This document shows, piece by piece, positions 25,601 through 37,800 of a stretch of DNA of 64,000 bases (its first letter is position 1; each line of letters begins with the position of its first letter). The stretch comes from Pseudoscleropodium purum. Taxonomy: Eukaryota; Streptophyta; Bryopsida; Hypnales; Brachytheciaceae. Made by a program: the position numbers and the translations under genes. Location: NCBI GenBank assembly GCA_963969395.1, contig OZ017797.1, forward strand, positions 34,472,001-34,536,000, read 5' to 3'. The notes beneath the pieces were generated by a model. The model worked only from the letters and a program-made list of their open reading frames with translations. It did no database searches and had not been told where the DNA came from.

Positions 25601-28279
25601 GGAGGGAGAATTTTTATGAGAAATATTGAAAAAAGCAATCAACATCACAATATGGAATAGGAAGAAATCAAAATCAAAAGAAAGGAGGACTTCAACAGCA
25701 ACCTTGCAAGAAGACCAAGAGGTGGCTTCCTGAATACTGGTAAACTAAAGTTCAAGACAATATCTCTTGATAAGGCAACAACATCTATTGTTCCTTCTAA
25801 TATGTTTTTTTTTCCCCAATGGAAGCATCCAACATGTTCTATCAACATGGTCAATCCTACATGCATTTAGAACATGGGAGAATGGGCTTGGAGATTGGAT
25901 CATTAGAACTAATTTTAATGAAATTTTGAGTAATATTAATGCTTTAGAGGTAGAATTTCTCCAAGTATACAACCCTCATATTATATGGCCCTAATTATAA
26001 TCACTTATGATGCATTTTAATCTAATTTCAAATTTGGATTCAAATTCTATACAATGGAGCCGTGTTAGAAGTTGACTTCAAGGTATGTGTCTAAAAAATC
26101 TATTTTTCTTATTTTGTTTTATCTTTAAAATTCAAATGCAAGGTAAGAATTAAATATACAAGATTGTAGATAAACTTCGGTTGTCATTTAAAAAAACTAA
26201 ACCCAAGCTAATAGTAAAAGTTCATTCCTAGAGAGGCTAACATAATAGGATTACTTCTAATTAACTCTTAATAGGTCACTGGAATTGTAGAATATTATAG
26301 GAAATATGTTCTTTAACCACATATGCAAATGTTTTTCTCTCACGCGGTAAATCTAATTGCCAAATTTAATCTCTCTACTCTTAAAAGCCACAAAGGTTAG
26401 GAAAATCTCCCAAATTGGTTCTTTATTCTTTATCTTTTTATCTTTAAATCCTTTTGTCTTTATTAATTTTAGTCTTATAATTTATTTATTTTAAAATCTT
26501 TTACTTCCAACTTAGATCTTCAATCTTTATTCCTGAACTGGATGACTCTGCCGCAATTGTTGTATGCCAGCTAGGTTTCTCCCCTTCCGAATTGGGTTGG
26601 ATTGATACTAACTGATAAGACCTTGCACTACCAAATCGGAAATCAATTTACTTAGAATTCTTTGTCTCCAACTTGGGAACCACTATATCTTCTTTCACCA
26701 ACCACACAATCTTGCTCTTTTCTCTACAATTTGGCTTCTCATAACTTTAACACTTGCAAAATTTACAGCTCCTCTTAACCGATTTGGAATTGATTTTTAT
26801 ATCTTTAAAATTTTCCATACTAAGGGGATCCTTTCCAACTTGGTCACTCATCACATAATCTCATTTATAAATCAAAACTAATTGAAATACTCTAACAACA
26901 ACATTCAAGCTTTAAATAACTCTGACTAGGGTTGTTACAAATATTGACTTTCTACATTCCAATTTGGATTCAAACATACATTTGATCTCATCCGTAAAGG
27001 TGCAATAATCATAAACACAAATTATTCAATTGACTTACAACTTGGATGCTCTAAAACTACTACAACGACATTCACATATACAATTTGGATTAAATTATCC
27101 ACATATGATTGCAAATAATGTCCAACCGGACACAAATCTAATTCTCAACCCCATGATCTCATACATTTATACAATTAGGATTCAACATTAAGCACTTTAT
27201 ACAAACATAGATTTAACATTCATTACATCAAACACAAGCAACACTAATTCGGCTAAAAATATATTTTCTTATTCATTCTGAATCGGTGATTACATCACCA
27301 TTATAGATTCAACAGTTTTGTTCATCATCTAAATTCCCGATCTATCTATTAAGCTCTAATCAACTCTCCAATTAGTAAATTCCAACATCAACATTCTACA
27401 AATTCCAACTAAGATTTGCAAATCTTCTTAACATCAACCACTAACTCGGCTAAATTTCGATCATTGCATCTTTACACTTTGCAAATAACATTGTCATGTA
27501 CTAGCACATATACATCTCCGACTTGGACATAGCCTCACTCAAATCGATCTGACCCTGGACCAATGTTGACATAATTCCCAACTAGGAAATCACACACAAA
27601 CTTGCATACAAGAATATACACATACAAAGAAAATGAAATCATATACAGCCTAAACCGATTGGGAGATGCACTAGATATTTGCTCAACATTGGATGAAAGA
27701 AATGACTCCAAATTGGGACCTAATAGGACTTGCAGAGACACTTACCAAATCAAGAAAGACAACCAACTGACATTGACCTGCAATTGGGATTTCACAAGAC
27801 ACCAACAATAACAAAAAATTCAACTTCATCTACCGGCCATTCATCCAATTCGACTGAAAACACAATTGACTCAAACTTGAATACTAACCCAGATGGCATC
27901 CACTACTAACTCACCAACTGAGCATTAAACTCTTGAATTGGAACTTAACCAACCACTTACTAGATAGCAAAAAGATTCCAATTTAGAACTAAATTAGTAA
28001 CCAAAACACTCAATTTGGACACTAGAAAAGATCACTTAATCATCAAAAAGCCTCAAACTGTCCTTCAATTGTCTCCAAAAAAATACAAGTCTTAGTCCTA
28101 TTTGGTTATCTACAAAGATCTTTAGAAAATTTCTAAACTATAAATTTAGATTTAAATTAGTGTAGATAATATCTATAAGTTTCCATAACCATGTTGTACT
28201 TAGAGAATGGAATTTAAAAAAAAAATATACAATAGGATGAAGTTCAATGTTAGTTTTGGATGAAAAGAAGTAAAAATTG
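22655..28279. other. AT-rich intergenic DNA
   Basis: No gene recognised over 5.6 kb. Between about 26,500 and 28,000 short words of the type AAyTyGGAT and TTCGGCTAAA recur many times at irregular spacing, which suggests a decayed tandem or clustered repeat. Frames in this stretch are short and unrecognisable. Confidence 0.4.
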
Positions 28280-28422
28280 TACTCCTTCCATACCAAAATG
28301 ATCTTCCTATTGGACAAAATGTTTTGGATTAAATCTAAAAATAATATTTTTAAGAGCCATTTTGCAATGTAAGTAGAGTTTGATGCACTCTTAGTATCCT
28401 ACAAACTTTGAGTTTTGAAGCC
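28280..28422. mobile_element. Stowaway-type MITE fragment (left part)
   Basis: Starts TACTCCTTCCATACCAAAAT, close to the Stowaway terminus CTCCCTCCGTCCCAAAAT, and continues with AATGATCTTCCTATTGGAC...GTTTTGGATTAA, as in the relic at 15.35 kb. No matching right end was found. Confidence 0.45.
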
Positions 28423-28440
28423 CTTTGCAAAGTGTAGTTT

Positions 28441-28598
28441 GGAAGTATTGAAAAGTGGAATTTTTGGGGCATTTTCAAAGAGCACCACTAGAAATTTAAT
28501 TGTTGAATGTGGAGTTGGTGGAAGTATTGAAAAGTGGAATTTTGGGGCATTTTCAAAGAGCACTACTAGGAATTTAATTGTTGAATGCAGAGTTGGTG
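28441..28598. repeat. 79-bp tandem duplication
   Basis: GGAAGTATTGAAAAGTGGAA occurs at 28,441 and 28,520. The two 79-bp units differ by only a few bases. The similar open frames on both strands here come from the duplication. Confidence 0.85.
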
Positions 28599-28939
28599 CA
28601 AACAATTACTGCCTTTTTTGAGGTGATAGTGATAATGTAAAACCATATACAAACCGAATAGTAGGGTAGTTAGGGAATAATTTATGTATATGTGGCATGT
28701 AGACATTGAACAAAAATCATTTCCAATTTCCTACATTGAAACACTCAATCTCCAGATTTACTTCCTTCCTCCTCAATCGCTTTCTTCGTGCAACAAACCC
28801 TAAATTACATTGAAAAATTCAATTTCTCATTTTTACATTTCACGTATAACTTTTATACTCAATCCTAAACCCTAATCCTCAACATTTTTTCTTCAATCTC
28901 ATGCTATTAAATTTGTGTTTTTCATATTATTAAAATTAT

Positions 28940-29115
28940 CTCAAATGAATTAATTTGAATTCATTCTTTGAAGTGAATTAATTTGAATTTGTTCTCTCAA
29001 ATGAATTACATTGAATTCATTCTCTCAAATGAATAAATTTGAATTTATTCTCTCAAATGAATAAAATTGAATTTATTCTTTCAAATGAATAAAATTGAAT
29101 TTATTCTTCAAATTT
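28940..29115. repeat. About 30-bp tandem repeat (CAAATGAATnAATTGAATT)
   Basis: Five to six degenerate units of about 30 bp, each containing CTCTCAAATGAAT followed by TTGAATTyATT, run head to tail. Later units are the most alike. Confidence 0.75.
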
Positions 29116-30133
29116 AATTGTACAAAATTTCATTAAATCATTCATTAAATTTAGTTTGAGTTATTTCTCTACAACCAACTACATTTTTCAAAGTCAATCA
29201 TAATTATGTATAATTTAGAAATCAACAAAATTTGAACATTTGATTTACATATTACATGTTTATATGAAGAAGCAAAAACGAAGTCCTTGTTTTCTTTTCA
29301 AATTACATGGCTAGTGCAACTTCAACAACATTTGTCTTCTTAATTCACATCACACGGTAGCAGAAGGTGGTCTTAGGTTTTTTTAATCTCATCCAATGGT
29401 TGCTATTTTTTCATTTTGGAGGGGGGATAAAAATAGATTGCTTGACAAGTCTTAGGATATAATCATTATATGAGTGTTTAGTATGAGCCTAAGACCATGT
29501 GTAAACCTTTGTTTTGCCTCTCAAAACTTCATCTCCTTCAATTGAGTAATATTCAAAGAGAGGTAAAAAATAAGAACGAACAATGTTGATTGATCCTTTC
29601 AATCCTTTCAATTGTTTTTCAATTGATGATTGCATAAATGGAGGGAGAAATATTGCTTGGGTTGTTTTGTTGGTCTAAGATAGCAATGAAAAGCCGAATT
29701 TGACCAATTTGCAACACCACAGGTAGAACAAGATCATTTTAGGAGAAAAAATTAAGGCCAACTAAGAGATCATTATAGGATAAAAGGAATATAGGTTAGA
29801 GAGAATAGGAGATTAGATAAAATTTTGAAGGCCAAAAACAAAGAGGAAAGTCATTTTAGAATTATAAATCAATAGGAATCATTGGATGAAATTTTAAGGT
29901 GCTAGTTAATGGCCACACTTCATTTTTTTGTAACTTTTGATAGGGAAGTCCAAACTTGAAGTGTTTTGACAACTCATAAATCCAATTTTAAGCTATACTA
30001 ATTAGAAATACTAAACACCTAAAAATAGAAAATAAAAATAAAAGGCCTAAGTAGAGGCTTAAAAGTAGATGGTCAATGAGAATCTTTTGAAGACAACTGA
30101 GGAACAAGTTGAATCCAAAATCACTTAGGGAAT
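29116..30133. other. AT-rich intergenic DNA, left flank of the large element
   Basis: No gene or repeat recognised up to the target-site duplication at 30,134. Confidence 0.4.
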
Positions 30134-30141
30134 ATTTAGAG
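30134..30141. repeat. 8-bp target-site duplication, left copy
   Basis: ATTTAGAG directly abuts the left terminus and is repeated perfectly at 45,229-45,236 next to the right terminus. Eight bp is the duplication length typical of hAT elements. Confidence 0.85.
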
Positions 30142-30159
30142 CAAGGTTGACGAATCTCA

Positions 30160-30325
30160 ACGTCCGCCCCAAAATAGCGTCCGTTTTTCGGACGTCCGGA
30201 CGCTAGCGGACGCAGCGTCCCTCCCACCGTCGGAAGGCGGACGCGCGGGGCGGGGCGGACGGCTGGGGCGGTCGGGCGTACAGAGCAGACGGGGCGGATG
30301 GACAGGGCGGACGGGGCGGACTTCG
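30160..30325. repeat. GC-rich motif island, left subterminal
   Basis: About 165 bp of dense GGACG/CGTCC words. An inverted block (CGGACGTCCGGACGCTAGCG) is followed by repeated GGGGCGGACGG units. It matches the composition of the right subterminal island (45,065-45,218) and of the islands upstream of the internal genes. Its placement next to the terminus suggests a protein-binding array, as subterminal repeats serve in other hAT elements. Confidence 0.75.
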
Positions 30326-30623
30326 CATTGCCATTAGTCATTAGAAAATTTTATATTGTTATGTAATTTGAATGTTACACAATCACAAATGAATGCATCC
30401 ACGTAAAATAAGATGTACATATAAAAATATTTTTATACGCAAATGAAAATATAGCATCTTTATATATAAATATATATGTATAAACAAAATACATGAAAAC
30501 ATAGTTCCAATATCACTATTGAATCCTATACGATCTTTTTAAGATCTAAATCTTTCACATTCTTTTTTGTTTTTAAACAATGAAAGGACCATTGTTTTTA
30601 AAAAACAAAATTCTCCTCAAATC

Positions 30624-33600
30624 CTACTTTCCACCAGATGGACCACTACCTTCTCCCAAAACAAAAGGAAAATCTGCTGTACCGAGGAGTTTAGCAGATG
30701 ATTGACGAGTTGATCGTTGTTGACTTGGACGGACTATTCGCCCTCCAGATTGAACTTCGATGTCCACCTTATGAAATTGTTTCTTGGTTTCCGGAGAGAA
30801 GTCATCGTCCTCTTCACGCTTCCTTTTTTGTTTTCTTTTCGGTGATAAATCGACTTCGTCTGCCTTCAAGGTTCTCAAGTTGCTCTCCACACGATCTACC
30901 ATCGCTTAAACAACTTCATCATCTGCTTTCCCTTGCCATATTGTGAGGCAGTCTCCATCCAATAGGAAAGCCTTCCAATGCCCTATAATATCGCCAATGC
31001 ACCTATCAAATGTTGCTGCCACATCTACAAATGAATGTTCTGTGCTTGTTTGTCCATTTGTATTATAGACATCACGAACTTTTGCAGCCTCTTCCAACTT
31101 CGACAATAGAAGGGCCTTACCTACGAGGGTGTGGTCGTATGCCTTATACTGCTCATCGAACTCTTTTCCATGGTTCACCTCCACCCAACTGTCTTCTGGT
31201 CCTCTCTCCACTTTTTTATCTGGAAAACGAAAGAACTTTTCGTGTTGCAAGCTCCAATGTCCCCCCATGTTGCGACAAAACATTTCACGGGCCGCGTCAT
31301 CTACGATTCCTCGAGCTCGCAATTCCACCTCTCTATTGTGAGTCATCCACACATCCAAATCCAATGGTTGCTGAGATTCCTCGCACAAATCATGCCTTTG
31401 TTCATTTGCATTCTACCGGATTGGCTTCCCCCAATGTTGATAATTTTGAAATTTGTACGGCGCTTGATCAAGAGGAAGATTCCAACGATTGTACTCGTGG
31501 CCTGGAGGCATAGCTTCCAAGATACCAAACATTTCGTAGAACCTAGCACTCAATGGACTACGACACTCGGCACACACCGAACGAATGAGTGATGCTTTCA
31601 CAATGCAAGTGACATGGAAAGTGTGGCAACATTGGCCCATGGTTACCGCACCTTCCGGTCCAAAGAGGCCTTGGCAAAGGCTACAACAACCATCCAAGAT
31701 TGGAGAGGCTAGATCACAAGCATGCACCACTCGCTTGTCTTTCACATTGATGTGTGCTGAAAGTGTGTTGTAAAGGACCCATCCTTCCTCTACTTCCAAG
31801 GCCCAATTGATGGGTGGAGCTTGGTCCTTCTGTGTGTGGTTTAACCGCTCAAACATGGCATTCATGTCTCCCCAACATGTGATCTCCGTATATCCCTTTG
31901 AAGGATGTTGGTCAAACATAGTCTTGAACCAACTCAAAGAGTTTTGAATGGCATCGCAATTTTCATTCGACTCCATTGCCAATGTTTGAAGACCTGCCAT
32001 TGTTCGAGATACTATAGAGGGTCTGTCTTGGAGTCTTTGTACCCATGCTAACCATCGAGACTCCAAGCCGCTAGATGGCATAAACTTCTTCAAATCCAAG
32101 CACAATTGCAATCGATTCAACTTGGATTCAATGATTCCTTTTGCTTCAATTGCCTCCTCCAATTTATGCTTCAACTCTTCAAAGTCACAACTCTCCGTTT
32201 GCGTCTCCGCATTCATGTAAACGGATGAAAGCTTTTCCATTGACGATTGTTGTGTCGCTTTTAACATGCTCATGTCGTGACTTTCTTGTACATTCACAAT
32301 GGCAGGATTGTTGCTTGCTTCGGCCTTATCAAAAGGAAGAGAGAGCTTATCTTCACTCTCTTGAGTCTCTTGACTGTCTCCGAGTACAATCACTGGTGAG
32401 ATTGCAACCTCATTTGGATTTTTGGAGGTCCTTTGCAATTCTGCAATCCGTTTACGCATCTTCATCAACTCCTCCATTTGCCTTAATGATTGTTGATTTA
32501 AATGTTCAACCTCACTCTCCAAAGTCTTTAATTTCAACTCCAACACTTTGCACCTTGCTTCCACTCCTCCAAGGTCAACAATTTTCTTCTCATATTCCAC
32601 CAATTGTAGTATGTGAAAATCTTTTTCTTCGAAAAGTGGTCCGAAAGTCTTCGTGAGATTCTGAAATGCTATAGCACCTTTCAACATCTCTGGTGCTATT
32701 AAAGAAAACTCCTTGGCCAAATTCATAAAAGTCGGAGCAGCTTGCGCTAAAAATTCAGCTGACATCGTTATCTTGAAAGTTGTATCAAGTATATGTGCAA
32801 CATCCTTTGGATCTGCAAGTGGACTCATTGGAACAGTAGTAGCACCATCATCGGGGTTCGACGATCCGCCTATTTCTTCATGAAGGTTAGCAAAATGAAC
32901 CGAGAGCTTCAAAAGATTTTCCAATTGTTTTGGATTAGACATGTCTTGTAAGGTTCGATGTAGAGGACTTAGCAATGCCGCTGTAATTGGAAACTCCTCC
33001 GCCCGCCTTTTACGCTCGGAACTCCATAATGACGATATATTATCAATCGTCACGCCTTGTCCACGAGGCGTATGTACTTTGTCTTCTAAACTTAAGGCTA
33101 GACTAGATTCAACGCCTTGATGCACAGGCGGAGATTTGTAGACCAAACTATCAAAACAATTGTTGGCTATCAGACTATCAATTGTAGCATTAGCCTTTGC
33201 CACTTTCTCTGCCAAGACTTCGTCTACTTTACTTTTTGAAGTTTCCCCGCGTTCCGTACAAACCTTGCCTTTGTTTACAAACTCTGTTTGCGTTTGTGCC
33301 GCAACATTTGGTGTAAAGGTCAAACGCGTTGGAGCTGTGGAAAAGACTTCACCCTCCTGCGCCTCTACATCTTTCTCCACATCTTTCCCCACATTTTTCG
33401 AAGAGCTTTCATTGATTGCTTTTGTTAGAGATTGTATAGACCGTAATTCTTCAACATTTGAGGCTTTCTCCACACCATCTGTTTTCACCTCAATAGTATT
33501 TTTTAATACTTTTTCTATTTCTCCCTTTGAATTGTACAAGTCAGGAATGTCCTTTTGATTGGCTTCAAGTAGAAGTAGGCAAGCTGTTGTCGTCGGAAAC

Positions 33601-34018
33601 GTGCTCCAATTGATCTTGCGCTCTAATATAAGTTCTGCATAAACCATACACGCCACGCTATAATTAATATAGCCTTTACTTCTGCACTTGTTTCCGAATA
33701 GAACATGCCACACCTCCTTAGATCGATGGACAAAATGTTGTTGCAAGTCCATGGTTTACAACAAAAATCCCGTGTATGACTCTTGTGTGACTCCTGAGGC
33801 CACAACTTGTCAATGTGGTACATTTTAACATAGGTCCTGCACATTTTTGATGTCCAATACTCCACGTCTTCATCTTCCCACCCGCTCTCTGCTTTAATTG
33901 TAGGGTCATTTAAAATGTCAAGCCGAAGGTCATGCGTAGCCCCCTTCACTTTGCTTTTTTTCTTCACTTCACTTCCCGGAGTCACCCCATCCATATTTCG
34001 ATCACCTTCGCCGTTCAT
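30624..34018 (-). pseudogene. Zinc-finger-like / coiled-coil / RING-H2 protein gene, broken
   Basis: The gene runs from the ATG at 34,018 to 30,624. The first part (34,018 to about 33,760) holds MCRTYVKMYHIDKLW, homologous to the N-terminal domain of the gene at 40,697. A one-base shift near 33,750-33,800 moves to the main frame (33,752 onward), which has NYSVACMVYAE, coiled coils at about residues 385-441 and 530-570, and a RING-H2 finger (C690, C693, C708, H710, H713, C716, C727, C730). The frame then passes a TAG (31,413-31,415) and a TAA (30,906-30,908) and continues in phase to a Lys/Arg-rich, nuclear-signal-like end. Both stops could be changed CAG or CAA codons. A RING-H2 finger suggests ubiquitin-ligase activity, which is inference. 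The tail beyond the first stop could be non-coding, but phase and charge pattern argue it was coding. Confidence 0.7.
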
Positions 34019-34089
34019 GATTGTCAATTGGATTCAATAACCAATTGAAGTGAATAAAAAAATCTCACGTGATAGTCAAAAGTGATGGC

Positions 34090-34389
34090 ATCAACCGCAA
34101 CACAGTAACACAAGATAGAGGACCCCAACTCTCCACCCCGTAGGAGCAACTAGCGCATAAAGCAATAGTAACACATCCAACTTGGCACCGAAGGAGAATT
34201 GAAGTGAAAAGAAATGAAAAGTCACTCCACCCTTATAGCCATCCGCCGCCGAACCTAGAGGCCATCTGCCACCGGACCTGCCCCGGACCGCGCAAAGCGG
34301 CCCCGAACCTCGTGTCCGCTTCGGCAGCGGACGCGCCGTCCGCCCGTCGCCCCGTCCGACCACCCTGACCGACCGCCCCGTCCGACCGC
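34090..34389. repeat. GC-rich motif island upstream of the RING gene
   Basis: Dense CCGTCC/GTCCGCC words at about 34,230-34,389, just upstream of the minus-strand gene start at 34,018. It is cut by the nested element and resumes at 37,643. It corresponds to the islands preceding the two plus-strand genes, so it probably carries the promoter. Confidence 0.65.
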
Positions 34390-34398
34390 TGTCGCAGT

Positions 34399-35572
34399 AC
34401 AGGGCAGGTAAATTCCCCATTATACTCACAAAAATCGCTCTAGAGTATAACTAAGTGACTCTAAAGATCGAACCTACGAGATCCTGTGAAGTATCTAGCT
34501 CTATTAAGCAGTTAAGCTCAGTCAGTAACCCAATCTTACTTTCCGGTCCTAGATCTAAAACCAGAAATACCACCACACCGGATAACTATAGACCGGATTA
34601 TTCCTTCTTCCGATCCTACTAACTATCCGGTCTGTGCAAATATCCAAATCCCAGGATCTTTACAACTTCCGGTCCTGGAAATCCGTCCTGACCAATCCGG
34701 TCCGGATGGTCATCATGTATCCGTAATCCTATCCGGTTTGGTTTTGCCTCTGTTTCACCATCAGAGGGGTCGCCGCTTAATTTTGAGAGTGGTAGGCCCA
34801 CCACTCCTTCCGTGACTTATAGTGGCTGAAGACCCACTATCCTACTTCCTAAACTCCTAAGCTAATCCGGATCCGGTTTGGTCCTTCACAACAACCCAGA
34901 TAGCAATCCGGGTTGTAGGTCACACAAAGACCCCACACTCGACCCTCTCATACTACAACGACCTTGATGCTACTTCCGATCCGTGCGAAGACAGGTGGTT
35001 ACAAGTGTACCCGTCCGTTCCAACATCAACTAAAGTTCTTCCGTTTACCAACTAAGGCGGTAAGACCTCACAGGAGATCGGACACTCGACCGGATTTCCC
35101 ACCCGGGAGTTCTAGCGTAGCTAAGGAATCCCTCCCTACCCGCCTAGCCTAACAACGGCTTTCTCACCCGGAATCTCAAACTCTAGACGTGCTGAGGAAC
35201 TAAGTTCACTCCCAACTCTTAGATACCTACTCACATGCACCTAGGATCGGAAAAAAAACACCAAGGGGAGAAATCACTCGCAAACCGGCTCGTACTATCC
35301 TAACTCTACATCATACAATCCTGTCGCGCTGGAGAGAGACACACAATGAGGAGAAGAGAAAGGTACAAGAATTTTGCAAAATGAAGACTCCCAGTTCCCA
35401 TCGCAGGAACCGATTTATATACAAAGGGTAAAAACCCTAAAAGCACAAAAAGGAGCGGAAAACCCGTGGGGGTCCGCCGCCACCCTAATCTAACTTCCGG
35501 TCTGACCTAATACTGTTGAGCCGGATCCGGATCCGGATCCGCTCCTACTCCTAACTGAAATCAAAATCCTAT
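34399..35572. other. 3' non-coding part of the nested element
   Basis: No protein recognised. TCCGGTCCTA/ACCGGAT words occur every few tens of bases, and a TATATAAATCGG box lies at about 35,410-35,421 on the minus strand. A GGATCC-GGATCC run lies near 35,522-35,542. Confidence 0.5.
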
Positions 35573-37231
35573 CTACTCTACAACCCTAGATCCTATTGTC
35601 GGGCTTCCTCTCTCCGGAACCAGCTCCTCGAAGACTTCACTCAAGTTCCGGTTCCGTTCCCCCTCCGCAAGGTTAGATCCGGGTGAAGACTCCAGGTCGA
35701 TTATAATATCCGGTCTCGTGCCCAGATTCTCAGTCCGTGTTGACTTCTTGGACTCGGGAGTCCAATCCTTCCCATCCTTTAGAACGGTCGCATCCGGAAA
35801 GGAATCCGGTAGCGAGAGGTCCGAGAGGTGTATCCCCTTGGAGCACGTTGCTCCAGTCAACTTCCGGCTGCTTTCCTTAATCCGGTCCGCAGCCTTCCGT
35901 CCCTCCATCATCGCCGTCTCCACCTGCTCAGCAAAGTCGGTGAGAATCCGGACCATCCGGGAACCGGATAGTTTCTTCTCCTCGTGGATCTTCTCGTCGA
36001 AGAGCTTCGCTTTGGTGGCGGCCGTTCTGGTCTCTCCCAGGGTGGCCTTGATTTGCTCGGCTATCTTCCGAGTCTCCTCCGCCATCTCCCGGATGGCCGT
36101 CACGTCTTCCTGATAGGCAAAGAGAGTTGCCTTCAGGGTGTCCACCTCCTCCTGCAACCGGCGGATCTCCGCTTCCTGTTTCCGGGTCTCTTCCGGATTG
36201 GTGATGCACTCCGCCACCTGTTCCGCCAACTTGCTGTCCGGTGGCGCATCTACCAACTTTCCGATTGCCGAAAGCGTCCTGTGCTTGACCTCCCAATCCG
36301 CCCTGATGTTGCAGAGGAGGTTGATGAGGCCGTTGAATGGATCTTGCATTTCCGGGTCTTTCCCGGAAACCGTCTTCTCGGCTTCCGGTCTCTCTTCCGG
36401 GGCCGGTCTGTCGTGACCGGGAGGCGTCCCGCGCTTGTGGGGAGGCGTCAACTTCTGTCACTTGATGGGCGGCATCGGCTCCTCCTCTTCCTCGCTTGAC
36501 TCCCGGTCTGAACCGGAATCGGATTCGGCCTCGTCATCCGTTTCCGACTCCCCATACTTCAGGAGGACTTCTTGAGTCCTCCACACCTTCTCCTCCGCGT
36601 CGGTGAGGACTTGGTTTTCCCGATAGAGGTGGAAGAGGTAAGGGCACACTAGACTGGCCCTCTTCTTCCCAACTCTACTAACGAGCTGGGTCACGAGATC
36701 GGAAATGATCCGTGCCCAGTCCACTTTCCGGGTACCACTGAGGGCACCGAAAATGGTGTTGCCGAGGGTGATCGTCACCCTGGTCGGCTTTTCCGGGTGA
36801 AGGACCGGAACCAAGAACTGCAGAAGCCGACGGTGTCGGTCATCCACACAATCCTCGACCGCGTATCCGTCCTTCGGGTTGACGGCCCCCTGGAACTTGC
36901 CTCGGACAAACTCATCCTTCCGGTTTGCCATTCCTAACCCTCTTGCCCGGAAACCGTAAACACCTCTCCACATTCCCTCGTTCCAGCGGATGGGGGATCC
37001 CCTCACGCTGTTGTCAAACTGGTTGGACAGTTTGCCAAGGAGTTCCTTGACCATTCTCTCCTCCCTAAAACCGCAGGGTTTCTCGGCAAACCCTAGGCAA
37101 CCCATAGAGGTGAGATCCTCCATGAGTTGAGACTTTTCCGGCTCTATGGAGGGAATAACCGGAATGACTTTCCGGAGCTTCACCTCGCCTCTAGAGGGAC
37201 TCGCTGGTCTAGACCTACGTAGCGGCGGCAT
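35573..37231 (-). pseudogene. Gag-like / plant-transposon-type protein with in-frame stop
   Basis: From the ATG at 37,231 a single frame runs to 35,573 (553 codons), broken by TGA at 36,458-36,460. The first part (about 257 residues, MPPLRRSRPASP start) has a Lys/Arg-rich N-terminus, a middle with WARIISDLV and CPYLFHLYRENQVLT stretches, and a very acidic end (SEEEEEPMPPIK). The second part (about 290 residues) is Pro-rich, then a long charged helix rich in E/K/A typical of coiled coil. The CPYLFHLY-type block recalls the plant gag or transposon-associated protein families, but this is only a resemblance. The TGA could be a changed CGA (Arg), since the reading frame and style continue directly. 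Read-through cannot be excluded. A TATA box lies about 165 bp upstream. Confidence 0.6.
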
Positions 37232-37395
37232 TCCCACTTCAATCTATCTCACTCTCTCCTAGCCGCACGTCCCGTTCCTCACGTTCTCTCTCCGATCTCA
37301 ACCGGAATCAAAGCCTACAGCACACAAACGCGAAAACTCGACCACGCGCGCTCAAGGTCAAGTTTCTAAAAGGGCGTGCAACAGTGAAGGCTCCT

Positions 37396-37406
37396 CCTTA
37401 TATAGT
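37396..37406 (-). promoter_or_regulatory. TATA box of the nested element
   Basis: The minus strand reads ACTATATAAGG here, about 165 bp before the ATG at 37,231. This is a good match to a plant core promoter in both sequence and distance. Confidence 0.55.
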
Positions 37407-37642
37407 CTCTGGACCATTTCCGGTTTGGTCATCATGAATCCGGTCCTAGACCTAATCCGTGTTGTATTCCGTTTCCATCGATAGTTACTCCTGACCGGAT
37501 TAGATCCAAGAGGCCCACTACTTCATGTTCTGTGCTAATTTTGAGTTTTCCTTCTCCACCTAATCGGATCCGGTTCCCTAATGACTAGTTTCCGTTCCTA
37601 TTTTGGTGCATACTAAGAAAATCAAAATTTTAAGCTGCGACA

Positions 37643-37800
37643 ACCACCCCGCCCGCCCGCCCCGTCCGCCCGTCACCCCGTCCGACCGCCCGTCCGACCG
37701 GCGCGTCCGCCCAGACTGTCCGCCTTCCGACGCCGTCCGCACTTTGGACACGCCGACCGCCCCACTTAAACACTGACCGCCGACGGCATCCGCCCAGCTG
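37643..37800. repeat. GC-rich motif island, continuation after the nested insertion
   Basis: CCGCCCGTCCGACC-type words continue here after the nested element. Joined to 34,230-34,389 it forms one island of about 320 bp, similar in size to the island at 40.2-40.56 kb. Confidence 0.65.

Larger units (their letters stand above)
34390..37642 (-). mobile_element. Nested 3.25-kb gag-like element with TGTCGCAG ends
   Basis: TGTCGCAG at 34,390 and CTGCGACA ending at 37,642 are perfect 8-bp inverted ends of TG...CA type. They are flanked by ACCGC (34,385-34,389) and ACCAC (37,643-37,647), a 5-bp target duplication with one G/A difference. These are hallmarks of LTR-type integration, and the insertion splits a GC-rich island of the host transposon. 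I could not align two LTRs, so it may be a non-autonomous LTR derivative or another class with similar ends. Two TATA-like sites on the minus strand (37,396-37,406 and about 35,414-35,421) lie near each side. The element is crowded with TCCGGT/ATCCGG words. Confidence 0.6.

Noticed and set aside
28399..28621. Similar 68-codon frames on both strands
   Set aside because: Caused by the 79-bp tandem duplication.
31010..31592. Plus-strand frames of 153 and 167 codons
   Set aside because: Antisense shadows of the RING-gene frame, which has recognisable zinc ligands.
35718..36499. Plus-strand frames of 131 and 171 codons opposite the gag-like gene
   Set aside because: Shadow frames of the minus-strand gene. 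The minus frame has plausible composition, start, TATA box and length.
34390..37642. Full LTR retrotransposon with two long terminal repeats
   Set aside because: Ends and 5-bp duplication fit, but the left and right kilobases share only scattered short words in different order. No LTR pair, reverse transcriptase or integrase was seen.
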